DNA from: Candidatus Electrothrix scaldis
Lineage (GTDB): Bacteria > Desulfobacterota > Desulfobulbia > Desulfobulbales > Desulfobulbaceae
Assembly: GCA_033584155.1 (NCBI GenBank)
Contig: CP138355.1
Coordinates: 1,382,501-1,446,500, forward strand
Direction: 5' to 3'
DNA: 64,000 nt
A program made the translations under genes and the position numbers. Under the pieces are notes generated by a model, which was given only the letters and a program-made list of their open reading frames with translations, did no database searches and was not told the DNA's origin. Positions 53,786 to 63,149 of this stretch are shown in pieces (within the stretch, counting starts at the first letter, position 1; the number at the start of each line of letters is the position of its first letter).

Positions 53786-55180
53786 ATGAAATATATCAGC
53801 ACCAGGGGCGGGATTGAGCCCATTGCATTTGATCAGGCGGTCATGATGGGATTGGCTCGGGATGGGGGCTTGCTGCTCCCGGAAACTCTGCCTTCAGTCT
53901 CGGAGCAGAAGCTGGAAGCCTGGAAGAACCTTTCCTATCAGCATCTCGCCTTGGAGGTCTTAGACCTGTTTACCGGCGACATGCCCCGCGATGATCTGGA
54001 AGACCTGATCGAACGGGCCTATAGCTCCTTTCGTCATCCCCATGTCACACCGGTGCGTAAGACCGATGATCTGTACATTCTGGAGCTTTTTCATGGCCCA
54101 ACCTTTGCCTTTAAGGATGTAGCCCTTCAGCTGCTCGGCAATTTATTTGAGTACGAGTTGCAAAAAAGCGGTGGTTTCATGAATATCATCGGCGCGACTT
54201 CCGGTGATACCGGGAGTGCAGCTATCTACGGTGTGCGGGGAAGGAAGGGGATTAATATCTTTATCCTTCATCCGCATGGGCGGACCAGCCCGATTCAGGC
54301 CCTCCAGATGACCACGGTTACAGATGAGAATGTCTTTAATCTTGCTGTGAACGGGACCTTTGACGATGCTCAGGCTATCGTAAAAAAACTGTTCAGTGAT
54401 CTGGAATTCAAGGATACATATCAGCTGGGTGCAATCAACTCCATTAACTGGGCCCGGGTCCTGGCCCAGGTGGTCTATTACGTCTTTGCCTTTCTCAAAT
54501 TGCGTAAGCAGGGCTTTTCGTCAGTGGATTTTTCTGTACCCACCGGTAATTTCGGCGATATCTTTGCTGGCTATGTAGCGAAGAAACTATTGCCTGAGGG
54601 CTGCATCAATCGCCTGATTCTGGCAACCAATTCCAATGATATTCTGACCCGCTTTGTTAATAAGGGGGATTACTCTATTGCTGGCGAGGTCACCCCAACC
54701 TACAGCCCATCGATGGATATCCAGATCGCCTCTAACTTTGAGCGCTACCTCTACTATCTGCATGGACAGGATGGTGCCAAGGTGAAGGCAGATATGGAGA
54801 CCTTTGCCGCCACCGGCAGCATGGATCTTTCCGCCTTCCATGAGCAGGCAAGCCAGGATTTTGCGTCGCGTTCTGTTTCCGAAGAGGAGACCATTACCAC
54901 AATTCGGGAGTACTATCAGAAGCACGAGTACTTACTGGATCCTCATACGGCAGTGGGCGTTCGAGCTGCTCAGGAACTCCGGGAAGATCGGCCAGTGGTG
55001 TGCCTTTCTACCGCGCATCCAGCCAAGTTTGGTGAGGCTGTACGCAAGGCTACAGGTAATGAGGTTGAGCTTCCTTCCATCTTGGCGGGCTTAGCGGATA
55101 AAGAGAGTCGCTGCGAAATCCTGGATGCTGATATTGCCTTGATCCGGGAGTATGTGGAGAAAAACGCGTTGGAAGGATAA
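53786..55180 (+). CDS. thrC: threonine synthase
   Basis: The 464-residue pyridoxal-phosphate enzyme starts MKYISTRGG, as threonine synthases do. The cofactor Lys lies in GPTFAFKDVALQLLGN near residue 111, and the phosphate loop in ATSGDTGSAAIYG near 145. PTGNFGDIFAGYVAK near 256 and the C-terminal CLSTAHPAKFGEAV near 410 complete the signature of the class with the N-terminal Thr_synth_N domain. It converts O-phosphohomoserine to threonine. A terminator follows and no other thr genes are nearby. Confidence 0.96.
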   Translation: MKYISTRGGIEPIAFDQAVMMGLARDGGLLLPETLPSVSEQKLEAWKNLSYQHLALEVLDLFTGDMPRDDLEDLIERAYSSFRHPHVTPVRKTDDLYILELFHGPTFAFKDVALQLLGNLFEYELQKSGGFMNIIGATSGDTGSAAIYGVRGRKGINIFILHPHGRTSPIQALQMTTVTDENVFNLAVNGTFDDAQAIVKKLFSDLEFKDTYQLGAINSINWARVLAQVVYYVFAFLKLRKQGFSSVDFSVPTGNFGDIFAGYVAKKLLPEGCINRLILATNSNDILTRFVNKGDYSIAGEVTPTYSPSMDIQIASNFERYLYYLHGQDGAKVKADMETFAATGSMDLSAFHEQASQDFASRSVSEEETITTIREYYQKHEYLLDPHTAVGVRAAQELREDRPVVCLSTAHPAKFGEAVRKATGNEVELPSILAGLADKESRCEILDADIALIREYVEKNALEG

Positions 55181-55222
55181 GGGGGCTTCTTGTAATATTT
55201 TCTTCAGAGCTCAGTTTGAGCC

Positions 55223-55258
55223 AAGGAGGTAGCGCTTAGAGTGTTACCTCCTTTTTTA
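55223..55258 (+). terminator. rho-independent terminator after thrC
   Basis: AAGGAGGTAGC pairs with GTTACCTCCTT (eleven pairs with one G-T) around a nine-base loop and is followed by T6. Confidence 0.9.
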
Positions 55259-55278
55259 TGGGATGTTGTGAGGGAGGA

Positions 55279-56037
55279 TCAGGAAGCGAGTTGTTGTGTT
55301 GTTTCGTCTCGTGGCTCATCAAAGAGTAATACGCCAAGGGCAACCCCGCTGATTACCGAATAGGTTGGTCCGATAAACCAGCCGACGACCGGAATCATGG
55401 TGATAAGGAAACCAGCTGCGCCAAAGAAGAAGACCTCCAGCTTTTTGCTCCAGAGCAGGGCGAAGGCCTGTTTCGGTGTCATGCCGCGTCGATCCAGGTA
55501 GGGGTCAATAAAGGCGGCGCTGCTCAGGAACATCTGGAAGAAAAAGACCACAGCGGTGGAGAGAGCCGGGCCTGCAACCGGGATTACCGAGAGGGCGAAT
55601 CCAGCAACTACCACCAGCAGCGAAGCGAGCACTATGACTAAGAGCATCAGGATAAGCCGGTGGATGGAGGAGAGGATGGTTCGGCCGGTGGGAATAGGCT
55701 TGCCGGTCATGATGGACTCTGTCTCCTCAGCCACGAGATCAAGAAAAGGGGTGAAGACCAGCAGGACAAGGCTGCGGAAGACGATGTAGAGTGGTCCTGC
55801 TACCAGGATGCTCAGGGCGATCCAGATGACAAAGCCGATCCATTCGGTCCAGGTCTGGTTCGGGAAGAGAAGGTGCTGGAGATAATCAGACAGCTCCCAG
55901 CCCAGGCCAAAGAAGCCTGCTATGGAAAGGGGGACCAGTAGAACAGAGAGGGCGATGGGAAGGCGAAGTCTTCGCCATTGTCCGTGTTTCCAGATTACTT
56001 CGTGGCCGACCTTAAAGGCTTTGATGGTGTTTTTCAT
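55279..56037 (-). CDS. EI24/CysZ-like membrane protein
   Basis: From the ATG at 56037 the protein has 252 residues and fits the EI24 domain: opening MKNTIKAFKVGHEVIWKHG, four or five long membrane helices, the conserved loop FTPFLDLVAEETESIMTGKP near residue 98, and AFIDPYLDRRGMTPKQAFAL near 185. CysZ in E. coli is a sulfate channel of this family, and other members have unknown functions. The upstream in-frame start at 56088 adds 17 unlikely residues. No ribosome binding site is visible, so the start is uncertain. A fragment of a second copy lies at 57,087-57,176. Confidence 0.85.
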   Translation of the reverse strand: MKNTIKAFKVGHEVIWKHGQWRRLRLPIALSVLLVPLSIAGFFGLGWELSDYLQHLLFPNQTWTEWIGFVIWIALSILVAGPLYIVFRSLVLLVFTPFLDLVAEETESIMTGKPIPTGRTILSSIHRLILMLLVIVLASLLVVVAGFALSVIPVAGPALSTAVVFFFQMFLSSAAFIDPYLDRRGMTPKQAFALLWSKKLEVFFFGAAGFLITMIPVVGWFIGPTYSVISGVALGVLLFDEPRDETTQQLAS

Positions 56038-56087
56038 AGTTGGATTGAGTGAGGTGGTTCGTTTAGTTGGTTTCGGTAAGCAGGTCA

Positions 56088-56193
56088 CCCGGCGCGTTGC
56101 ACCGGGCTAATACATATTGTCCCTTCAGGACATGCCTGCCCGCACTCTTGCCCCAACGGGGCTGTATCTATCCAGCGCAGGGATAACACCCTG
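56088..56193. repeat. cluster of four consecutive hairpins
   Basis: Four dyads follow one another: CCCGG...CCGGG (56088-56106), GTCC-CTTCA-GGAC (56119-56131), GCCCC-AAC-GGGGC (56150-56162) and CAGGG-ATAACA-CCCTG (56178-56193). The style (GATAACACCCTG, GCCCCAACGGGGC, GTCCCTTCAGGAC) recalls a composite intergenic repeat that I have seen in several bacterial genomes. The cluster lies between the Rpn-like stop and the EI24 start. Confidence 0.65.
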
Positions 56194-56200
56194 TGCGCGG

Positions 56201-57070
56201 TTAATCAGTCTTCAGCCCTTTCACTTCCTCCACCGTCAACCCGGTCATGGCTGCAATTTTTTTAATGTCCAGTAGGTTGGATTGTAGCAGGTTCAGTGCA
56301 ATTGCTTTTTTCTCTTCTTTTCGCTCCTCCATTTTCGCCGCCTTCCATGTGGACTCTGTCATGCTGGCCTGATAGTGCAGATCCTCCTGATAAGCGGCAT
56401 AGGCTCGGCGCTCCTCTTCGGAGAGCTTCATGATGTCCAGCTCTGCCTTGGCCTTTTCTAAGCCCTTTGCATGGAAATCGTCCCTGATTTCCTCGTTCTT
56501 GAGGAAGTAGATCCATTCATCCAAGGTATCTTTCGCAACATCATCAAAGCTGTTCACTTTGATGAGCCAGTATTCCGGCAGGAGTTCATAGACCTCGTCC
56601 CTGCCGAACATGGCCCGCTGCCGCCAAGACAACTGGAGCACGTCGCTATTATGCAGCCCTCTGAACGAGGTCGTGCCGTGATAGACATAATCTGTCCCCT
56701 GACCCAGGTCAAAATAGAGGATACTAACCGAGATAACCTTTTTTATCTCTGAATACGCCGCCCCCTGCTGCATATGCTCGGTGACCGCCTTGGCTGTGCC
56801 GTAAAAAATTCGCTGGAGAAAGTCGAACTCCCGGTCGTACTGCACTTCGATAATGATTATGTCGTCCTTTGCGTTCTTCACCTTGAGGTCGACACGGTTG
56901 AACCTATCTGATCGTGTCTCTTTATTACTCTCGCTTTCAAGAACTTCCTGAATGCGGACATCCTCTTTGAGCAACTCGCTGAGAAAGCCTTCGAGTATGT
57001 CAAAATTGGCCTTGCTGCGCAGGAGTTTTTTCATGGCCCAGTCAAAGCTGATCAGTTTTCTTGTTGGCAT
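56201..57070 (-). CDS. Rpn/PD-(D/E)XK family putative nuclease-transposase, copy 2
   Basis: The ATG at 57070 follows GAGGAA by seven bases, giving 289 residues. The family opening ISFDWAMKKLLRSKANFDIL is followed by the PD-(D/E)XK core: Asp in RVDLKVKNA, and E-x-Q in IIIIEVQYDREFDFLQR. A C-terminal helix-turn-helix-like tail reads IKKIAAMTGLTVEEVKGL. It differs from copy 1 at 31.6 kb and belongs to a different subfamily (TIGR01784-like). A lysine-rich coiled segment (EERKEEKKA) precedes the tail. The gene separates an intact EI24 gene from a fragment of a second EI24 copy, so it probably arrived by insertion. Confidence 0.87.
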   Translation of the reverse strand: MPTRKLISFDWAMKKLLRSKANFDILEGFLSELLKEDVRIQEVLESESNKETRSDRFNRVDLKVKNAKDDIIIIEVQYDREFDFLQRIFYGTAKAVTEHMQQGAAYSEIKKVISVSILYFDLGQGTDYVYHGTTSFRGLHNSDVLQLSWRQRAMFGRDEVYELLPEYWLIKVNSFDDVAKDTLDEWIYFLKNEEIRDDFHAKGLEKAKAELDIMKLSEEERRAYAAYQEDLHYQASMTESTWKAAKMEERKEEKKAIALNLLQSNLLDIKKIAAMTGLTVEEVKGLKTD

Positions 57071-57086
57071 GCTTGTTCCTCGTTTT

Positions 57087-57176
57087 TTAGGCGGAGGTAT
57101 GAGCGTTTCCAGCAAAAAGGCTGTGTTTATATCCTGCTTTATAGCCGACCTTAAAGGCTTTGATGGTGTTTTTCAT
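57087..57176 (-). pseudogene. N-terminal remnant of a second EI24 gene
   Basis: From an ATG at 57176 this frame reads MKNTIKAFKVGYKAGYKHS, nearly the same as the start of the intact EI24 gene (MKNTIKAFKVGHEVIWKHG). It then runs out into unrelated residues. At DNA level 33 bases from 57144 are identical to those from 56005, and similarity continues beyond in both directions. It is therefore the stub of a diverged tandem copy, not a fresh target duplication. Confidence 0.7.
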
Positions 57177-57486
57177 GGTTGGATTGAATGAAGTGATTAG
57201 CTTAGATCGTTTTGGCAGAAGCTTCAATTTTTTTTGACAGGCTTTAAGTGGAATATTGCAGGAGGTAACACCTGACATTTCATGGCATCTGGTGACAATT
57301 TTTACAAGCTTTTTGATAGATTGTGAATAATTATTAATTAGCTTTTCTTGTTTAATTACCTCGGTTGACTCTAAAGTATAATTTTTTTAATTGCCTCGGC
57401 ATGAATCATGCCCTTCCGATTGATGTCATGATATGAGGAAGCGTCTAGCTTTCTTTGTTTTGTAATTCATAAAGGAGGAAATAACC
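57177..57486. other. intergenic region before the large secreted protein
   Basis: This A/T-rich gap of about 310 bases contains a TATAAT at 57377-57382 without a well-spaced -35 box. At its end it has an excellent ribosome binding site (AAAGGAGG, 57470-57477) for the downstream gene. I see no hairpin or coding frame. Confidence 0.5.
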
Positions 57487-60400
57487 ATGAGAAAAAAAGG
57501 TCGCCTATATGCGGTACTGACCTTATTTCTGTTGCTTTTACCAGCTGTATCTACAAATGCGGCTATTGACCCAGCTGTCGTGCAGAAGCTACTAGCTGAG
57601 GATAGCACGGGTGACTTTAGTTTTGGCGGTAGCATATCTTTGGACGGGGATACCGCAATAATAGGAGAAGTAACTGCTGACTCGGACGGAGTCTCAGATG
57701 CGGGTGCGGCATACATATTTATCCGTATTGAAGGTGCTTGGATACAGCAGGCTAAGCTGGTCGCTAGTGATAAGTCTAGCAGCGGTCGGTTCGGGTGCAG
57801 CGTGTCTGTTGACGGTGACATTGCTGTTGTCGGAGCTAGCCAAGCGGATTCGGATGAGATGACAGATGCCGGAGCTGTCTATGTGTTCACTCGTTCTGAT
57901 GGTATCTGGACGCAGCAGGTTAAACTGACGGCCGATGATAAGGATGTCGGTGACCATTTCGGCGAGAGCGTATCTGTAGAGGGGGATACAGTAGTCATAG
58001 GGTCTTCTGGGGTCGATCTAGATGGACTGACGCAAGCCGGGGCTGCCTATGTATTCACCGGTTCCGGTAGTACCTGGATGCAGCAGGCTAAACTGATGGC
58101 TGATGATAAGGGCGCTTATGACCAATTTGGAAAAAGCGTGTCACTAGACGGAAATACGATCGTGATCGGAGCCTGGACTGCTGACTCAGATGGGTTGGCA
58201 GATGCCGGAGCGGCTTATGTGTTTATACGTTCTGATGGTATCTGGACGCAACAGGCAAAGCTGATTGCTGACGATAAAAAAGAATATGACTATTTTGGTT
58301 ACAGCGTAGTTGTAGACGAAGACTCTGTAATAGTTGGAGCTTGGACTGCTGACCCTGATGGATTGAATGATGCTGGGGCTGCCTATGTGTTTACCCGTTA
58401 CGACGGTATTTGGACTCAGCAGGCAAGGTTGACTGCTGACGATAAAGTCGCTTGGGATTGTTTCGGCTTCAGCGTATCCATAGACGGAGATACAGCCATC
58501 ATTGGGGCCTTTGCGGGAGCTCATCCTGTTGGAGATCCTGAAGCTGGAGCAGCTTACGTGTTCACCCGTTTAGGCACGACCTGGGTGCAGCAGGTCAAAC
58601 TAACTGCTGACGACAAGGACGCTGGTTATTGTTTAGGTATTGCCGTGTCAGTGTCCGCTGACACAGCAATGGTCGGAGCTATTGGAGATAATTATTCAGT
58701 GGGCGGGACTGTATATGTATTTGGTTCCTACAGCAATAACATCACCGTGGATGCAGGCGGCATCTGCACCTTACCCGATGCCATCACAGCCGCCAACACC
58801 GACACAGCCACCGGCGGCTGCCCTGCCGGTTCCGGTCATGATGAGATCATTCTGGAAACAGATGTCCTTCTTGCTGCCGCATTGCCGGAAATCACCAGCC
58901 CTATCACCATTGAAGCCCAAGGCCACACCATTGACGGCAATAACGGGGATTGGTCGGTGCTGACAGTGACCGAGGATGGCGACCTGACTCTGAACGAAGT
59001 AACGATTACCGGGGCAGATTCAACCTTATTCGGCGGAGGAATTGATAATAACGGCACGCTCGCCGTAAACAACTCCACACTCAGCGGCAACCGGGGATAC
59101 TACGGCGGCGGGCTTTCCAACTACTGTGACGGTGTTGTGACCCTGAGTAACACCACAATCAGCGGCAACACAGCAGAGTATGGCGGGGGTGTCCTCAACT
59201 ACTGCGGCTCCCTGACCATGAGTCACTGCACAGTCAGCATGAACTCGGCAACCTGGGGCGGGGGGATCTACAGTGACGGTGCCCTGACGCTGACCAGCTT
59301 GATTATCAGCGGGAATACAGCCGACTCTCAAGGCGGCGAGGTCTATGATCTCGGCAGTACCATCGCCGACAGCACCAATGTTTTCGGACATGGGGGCACA
59401 ACAAAGCCCGCAGCCTTTTGGGGCTTCATCCCAGGTTACAATGATGTTGTTGCCACCGGCGACGGCACGGAGCCTACCGCCCTCTCGGATATGCTTCTTC
59501 CCCTGACTGATAACGGCGGCCCGACCAAGACCCATGCTCTGGCTACAGGCAGCCCGGCGATTGATCTGGATGCAACATGCAGCACCGGCCTGAGCACGGA
59601 CCAACGCGGTTATCCCCGCCCGGTCGGGGGCGGCTGTGATGCAGGAGCCTTTGAAGACAACAACTCGAATATCACTGTTGATGAAAGCACCTGTACCCTG
59701 GCAGATGCTATTACAGCCGCCAACACCGACACGGCCACCGGCGGCTGCTCTGCCGGTGTACCGGGTATGAATACTATCATCTTGGAAACAGATGTCCTTC
59801 TTGCTGTCGCCTTACCGGAGATCACCAGTCCCATCACCATTGAAGGTCAAGGCCACACCATCAACGGCAACAACAATGCAGCAGTAGGTTCTGTCCTGAA
59901 GATCAATGCTGGTAATCTGATCCTGAACGAGGCTACAGTAACCGGCGGGCACTCAACATCATTCGGTGGAGGGATTTATACTTCGGGTGGTGGTACTCTC
60001 ACCATGAACAGCTCCACGATCAGCGGGAATCACGCAGATCTCTATGGCGGGGGAATTTATGCTTTCGGTGGCTCCGTCACGCTAACCAGCTCCACAGTCA
60101 GCGGAAATGAGGCGGCAAACAGTGGTGGGGGTATTTTTACTATGCAATCCACCGTTGTTACGCTGACCGATTCCACAGTCAGCGAAAATCACGCATTAGG
60201 CGAAAGCTTGGGCGGAGGTGGGTTTTTTGCGTCGGGTTCCGTTCTCACGCTGACCAATTCCACCGTCAGCGGAAATCACTCGACCTATTATGGCGGGGGA
60301 ATTTTGTACTATTCCGGGTCCACTGTTACGCTGAACAGCTCCACGGTCAGCGGAAATGAGGCTGCATACAGCGGCGGCGGGATCAGCGGACTGTCATCCT

Positions 60401-61302
60401 CGGTCCTCACGTTGAACAACTCCACAGTCAACGAAAATAGTACAGCAGAACTTGGCGGGGGCATTTATGCTTACAATGGTGCCGAAGTAATGCTGACCAA
60501 CTCCACGGTCAGCGAAAACGAGGCAAGCCATGGTGGAGGAATTTTTTCCAGCTATAACGCTGTGGTTACTTTAGGTAGTTCTACGGTCAATGGGAATTAT
60601 GCTATTGACTATGGTGGTGGAATTGTTGCTTATGAGGCTGTAGCTACGTTGACCAACTCAACTGTCAGTGGAAATTTTACAGCAGAGATTGGCCTTGGTG
60701 GAGGAATTTATACTGATAATGAGGCGACTGTCACGTTGACCAACTCCACGGTCAGTGAAAATCATGCGGGGCGTTATGGTGGAGGCATTTATGCTTTCGA
60801 ATATTCTGACATAACGTTGAAGAGTTCTCTGATCAGCGGAAATAAAGCGGATGAAGATAAAGGGGTCGAAATTTATAATTATAATAGTACCGTCAATGCC
60901 GGTAGTTTTAATCTCTTTGGTAGGAGCGGTAATGTGTTGGAATTCTGTTTTCAAGAGAATACAGAGGCTTTTTGTAACTCTAAGGCGTTCTATAACTTCA
61001 CTCCTAGTGGTAACGATGTTGTTGCCACCAGAGACGGCACGAATCCGACTAAACTGTCCTCTATTCTTAATTCGTTAGCTGATAACGGTGGTCCAACTAT
61101 GACCCATGCCTTAGTTGTGGGCAGTCCGGCAATTAATCTGGATACGGCATGCAGCGCGGGTCTGAGCGTGGACCAACGTGGTTACCCTCGTCCTGAAATG
61201 GTGGGTACAGGGTGTGATGCGGGTTCCTTTGAGGGGAGCGTCAGTCCCGTTTTCAACGGAGCTTTTCTTCCAGCCATTTATCTTCTGCTTTTAAACCAGT
61301 AA
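57487..61302 (+). CDS. large secreted FG-GAP / right-handed beta-helix repeat protein
   Basis: The 1271-residue protein has a signal peptide (AVLTLFLLLLPAVSTNAA). Residues about 30-415 hold seven FG-GAP-like blades of about 55 residues, each with a variant of FGxSVSxDGDTxxIGA and AGAAYVFTRSDGIWTQQAKL. Two beta-helical sections follow (about 430-700 and 735-1200) made of GGGIYxxxGxVTLTNSTVSGN turns like those of chlamydial Pmp proteins. Each closes with the choice-of-anchor-Q-type DQRGYPRP motif and GCDAGAFE. The C-terminus is short and hydrophobic (LPAIYLLLLNQ). It is probably surface-exposed or extracellular, for adhesion or polymer binding, which is inferred. It has no partner genes. Confidence 0.9.
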   Translation: MRKKGRLYAVLTLFLLLLPAVSTNAAIDPAVVQKLLAEDSTGDFSFGGSISLDGDTAIIGEVTADSDGVSDAGAAYIFIRIEGAWIQQAKLVASDKSSSGRFGCSVSVDGDIAVVGASQADSDEMTDAGAVYVFTRSDGIWTQQVKLTADDKDVGDHFGESVSVEGDTVVIGSSGVDLDGLTQAGAAYVFTGSGSTWMQQAKLMADDKGAYDQFGKSVSLDGNTIVIGAWTADSDGLADAGAAYVFIRSDGIWTQQAKLIADDKKEYDYFGYSVVVDEDSVIVGAWTADPDGLNDAGAAYVFTRYDGIWTQQARLTADDKVAWDCFGFSVSIDGDTAIIGAFAGAHPVGDPEAGAAYVFTRLGTTWVQQVKLTADDKDAGYCLGIAVSVSADTAMVGAIGDNYSVGGTVYVFGSYSNNITVDAGGICTLPDAITAANTDTATGGCPAGSGHDEIILETDVLLAAALPEITSPITIEAQGHTIDGNNGDWSVLTVTEDGDLTLNEVTITGADSTLFGGGIDNNGTLAVNNSTLSGNRGYYGGGLSNYCDGVVTLSNTTISGNTAEYGGGVLNYCGSLTMSHCTVSMNSATWGGGIYSDGALTLTSLIISGNTADSQGGEVYDLGSTIADSTNVFGHGGTTKPAAFWGFIPGYNDVVATGDGTEPTALSDMLLPLTDNGGPTKTHALATGSPAIDLDATCSTGLSTDQRGYPRPVGGGCDAGAFEDNNSNITVDESTCTLADAITAANTDTATGGCSAGVPGMNTIILETDVLLAVALPEITSPITIEGQGHTINGNNNAAVGSVLKINAGNLILNEATVTGGHSTSFGGGIYTSGGGTLTMNSSTISGNHADLYGGGIYAFGGSVTLTSSTVSGNEAANSGGGIFTMQSTVVTLTDSTVSENHALGESLGGGGFFASGSVLTLTNSTVSGNHSTYYGGGILYYSGSTVTLNSSTVSGNEAAYSGGGISGLSSSVLTLNNSTVNENSTAELGGGIYAYNGAEVMLTNSTVSENEASHGGGIFSSYNAVVTLGSSTVNGNYAIDYGGGIVAYEAVATLTNSTVSGNFTAEIGLGGGIYTDNEATVTLTNSTVSENHAGRYGGGIYAFEYSDITLKSSLISGNKADEDKGVEIYNYNSTVNAGSFNLFGRSGNVLEFCFQENTEAFCNSKAFYNFTPSGNDVVATRDGTNPTKLSSILNSLADNGGPTMTHALVVGSPAINLDTACSAGLSVDQRGYPRPEMVGTGCDAGSFEGSVSPVFNGAFLPAIYLLLLNQ

Positions 61303-61311
61303 TGCACCAAG

Positions 61312-61343
61312 CAGGCCACGACGAACCGCCGTGGCCTGTTTCT
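61312..61343 (+). terminator. terminator-like hairpin between convergent genes
   Basis: CAGGCCACG pairs perfectly with CGTGGCCTG around a nine-base loop, followed by a short T-rich tract. It separates the secreted protein gene from lepA. Confidence 0.65.
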
Positions 61344-61355
61344 CGTCTGCATCAC

Positions 61356-63149
61356 CTACTGCTCAGACTTCAAAACCGACAAGAACGCAGACTGGGGAAT
61401 CTCCACATTGCCCACGGTCTTCATCCGCTTCTTACCGGCCTTCTGCTTCTCTAACAGCTTTCGCTTACGGGAGATATCACCGCCATAGCATTTTGCCGTC
61501 ACATCCTTGCGCAAGGCAGAGACATTGGATCGGGCCACAATGGAGCCGCCAATGGCCGCCTGGATAGCAATCTTGAACATCTGGCGGGGGATCTCTTCTT
61601 TCAGGCTTTCACAGGCTTTGAGGCCGCGTTCACGGGAACGATCCCTATGGGTGAGCTGGGACAGGGCATCCACTTTTTCACCATTGACCAGGATGTCCAG
61701 CTTGACCAGATCACTGGGCCGGTAGTCAATCAGCTCATAGTCAAAAGAACCATAGCCCTGGGTCACGGATTTCAGCTTATCATAGAAATCATAGATCACC
61801 TCGGCCAGGGGCAGTTCGCAGGTAAACTCAATCCGGCCCGGCATGGGGTAATGGTAGTTGGTATTCTCGCCCCGTCGTTCCATACACAGGGTCATAACTG
61901 CACCCATATAGCGTTCCGGGATCAGGATGGTGGCTTTGATAAAGGGCTCTTCGATCCTGGTGATTGCACCGGGATCAGGGAAATGGGAGGGATTCTCAAC
62001 GGTAAGCTCGGTGTCATCCTGAAGGGTTATTTGATAGCGAACCGAGGGTACAGTGAGGATCAGGGGAATGTCGAACTCCCGCTCCAGTCGCTCCTGAACC
62101 ACCTCCAGATGAAGCAAGCCAAGAAAACCGCAGCGGAAGCCAAAGCCCAGGGCCGCAGAAGAGTCTTTCTGAAAGGTCAGGGCAGCATCGTTGAGCTTGA
62201 GTTTTTCCAGGGCCGCCGCCAGATCCTCATACTCATCCGTGGAAATGGGATAGATAGAGGAGAAAACAACCTGTTGCACTTCCTGGAAACCAGGGAGCGG
62301 GGCAGGGCATGGGGCGTCTTTATGGGTGATGGTGTCGCCGGGTTTGGTGTCAGCAATGTTTTTCACCCCTGCGATGATATAACCAACCTGACCAGCAGAA
62401 AGGCTTTTTTGGGCTGTTCGGGTCAGGTGAAACTGGCCCACCTCTTCAACCCGGTATTCTGCGTTGTTATGCATGAACAGGATCTGCTCACCCACTTTAA
62501 GGGTGCCGTTGATAATGCGAACCGAGATCACTGTGCCCCGGTAAGGATCATAGGAGGCATCAAAGATCAGGGCCTCTAAGGGTTTGTCAGGATCGCCTTC
62601 TGGTGGGGGCAGGTGAGTAACAATGGTCTCTAAAATTTCCTGCACACCAACCCCGGTCTTGGCAGAGCATTTTTGGATAATCTCTCCGTCCAGCCCCAGA
62701 TCCTCCTCGATTTCTTCAGCGACCTTTTCCGGTTCTGCAGCAGGAAGATCAATCTTGTTGATAACCGGGATGATTTCCAGGTCGTTTTCCATGGCCAGGT
62801 AGAGGTTGGCCAGGGTCTGAGCCTCAACGCCCTGGGCCGCATCAATGAGGAGCAGGGCTCCTTCGCAGGCAGCCAGAGCACGGGAAACCTCATAGCTGAA
62901 ATCCACATGACCTGGGGTATCGACCAGATTCAGGGCATACTCCTGACCATCTTTGGCGGTGAAAGGCAGGCAGATGGTCTGGCTTTTAATGGTGATACCC
63001 CGCTCCCGCTCAATATCCATATTATCAAGGAGCTGGTCTTTGAATTCCCGATCTGTGACTCTCCCGCAGAGCTGGATCATCCGGTCGGACAGTGTGGATT
63101 TGCCGTGATCAATATGAGCGATTACACTGAAGTTGCGTATATTTTTCAT
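61356..63149 (-). CDS. lepA: translation elongation factor 4 (LepA)
   Basis: The 597-residue GTPase has all G-motifs: G1 AHIDHGKSTL near residue 10, switch ERERGITIK near 48, DTPGHVDFS near 77, and NKIDLP near 131. It has the LepA-specific C-terminal region (DKLKSVTQGYGSFDYE, AIGGSIVARSNVSALRKDVTAKCYGGD) that distinguishes it from EF-G. LepA acts on ribosomes during assembly or stalled elongation. It is divergent from rpoH. Confidence 0.97.
   Translation of the reverse strand: MKNIRNFSVIAHIDHGKSTLSDRMIQLCGRVTDREFKDQLLDNMDIERERGITIKSQTICLPFTAKDGQEYALNLVDTPGHVDFSYEVSRALAACEGALLLIDAAQGVEAQTLANLYLAMENDLEIIPVINKIDLPAAEPEKVAEEIEEDLGLDGEIIQKCSAKTGVGVQEILETIVTHLPPPEGDPDKPLEALIFDASYDPYRGTVISVRIINGTLKVGEQILFMHNNAEYRVEEVGQFHLTRTAQKSLSAGQVGYIIAGVKNIADTKPGDTITHKDAPCPAPLPGFQEVQQVVFSSIYPISTDEYEDLAAALEKLKLNDAALTFQKDSSAALGFGFRCGFLGLLHLEVVQERLEREFDIPLILTVPSVRYQITLQDDTELTVENPSHFPDPGAITRIEEPFIKATILIPERYMGAVMTLCMERRGENTNYHYPMPGRIEFTCELPLAEVIYDFYDKLKSVTQGYGSFDYELIDYRPSDLVKLDILVNGEKVDALSQLTHRDRSRERGLKACESLKEEIPRQMFKIAIQAAIGGSIVARSNVSALRKDVTAKCYGGDISRKRKLLEKQKAGKKRMKTVGNVEIPQSAFLSVLKSEQ

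Noticed and set aside
61647-62579. A 310-codon open frame on the plus strand within lepA
   Set aside because: It is antisense to LepA, whose G-motifs are intact. The antisense translation shows no known motif.
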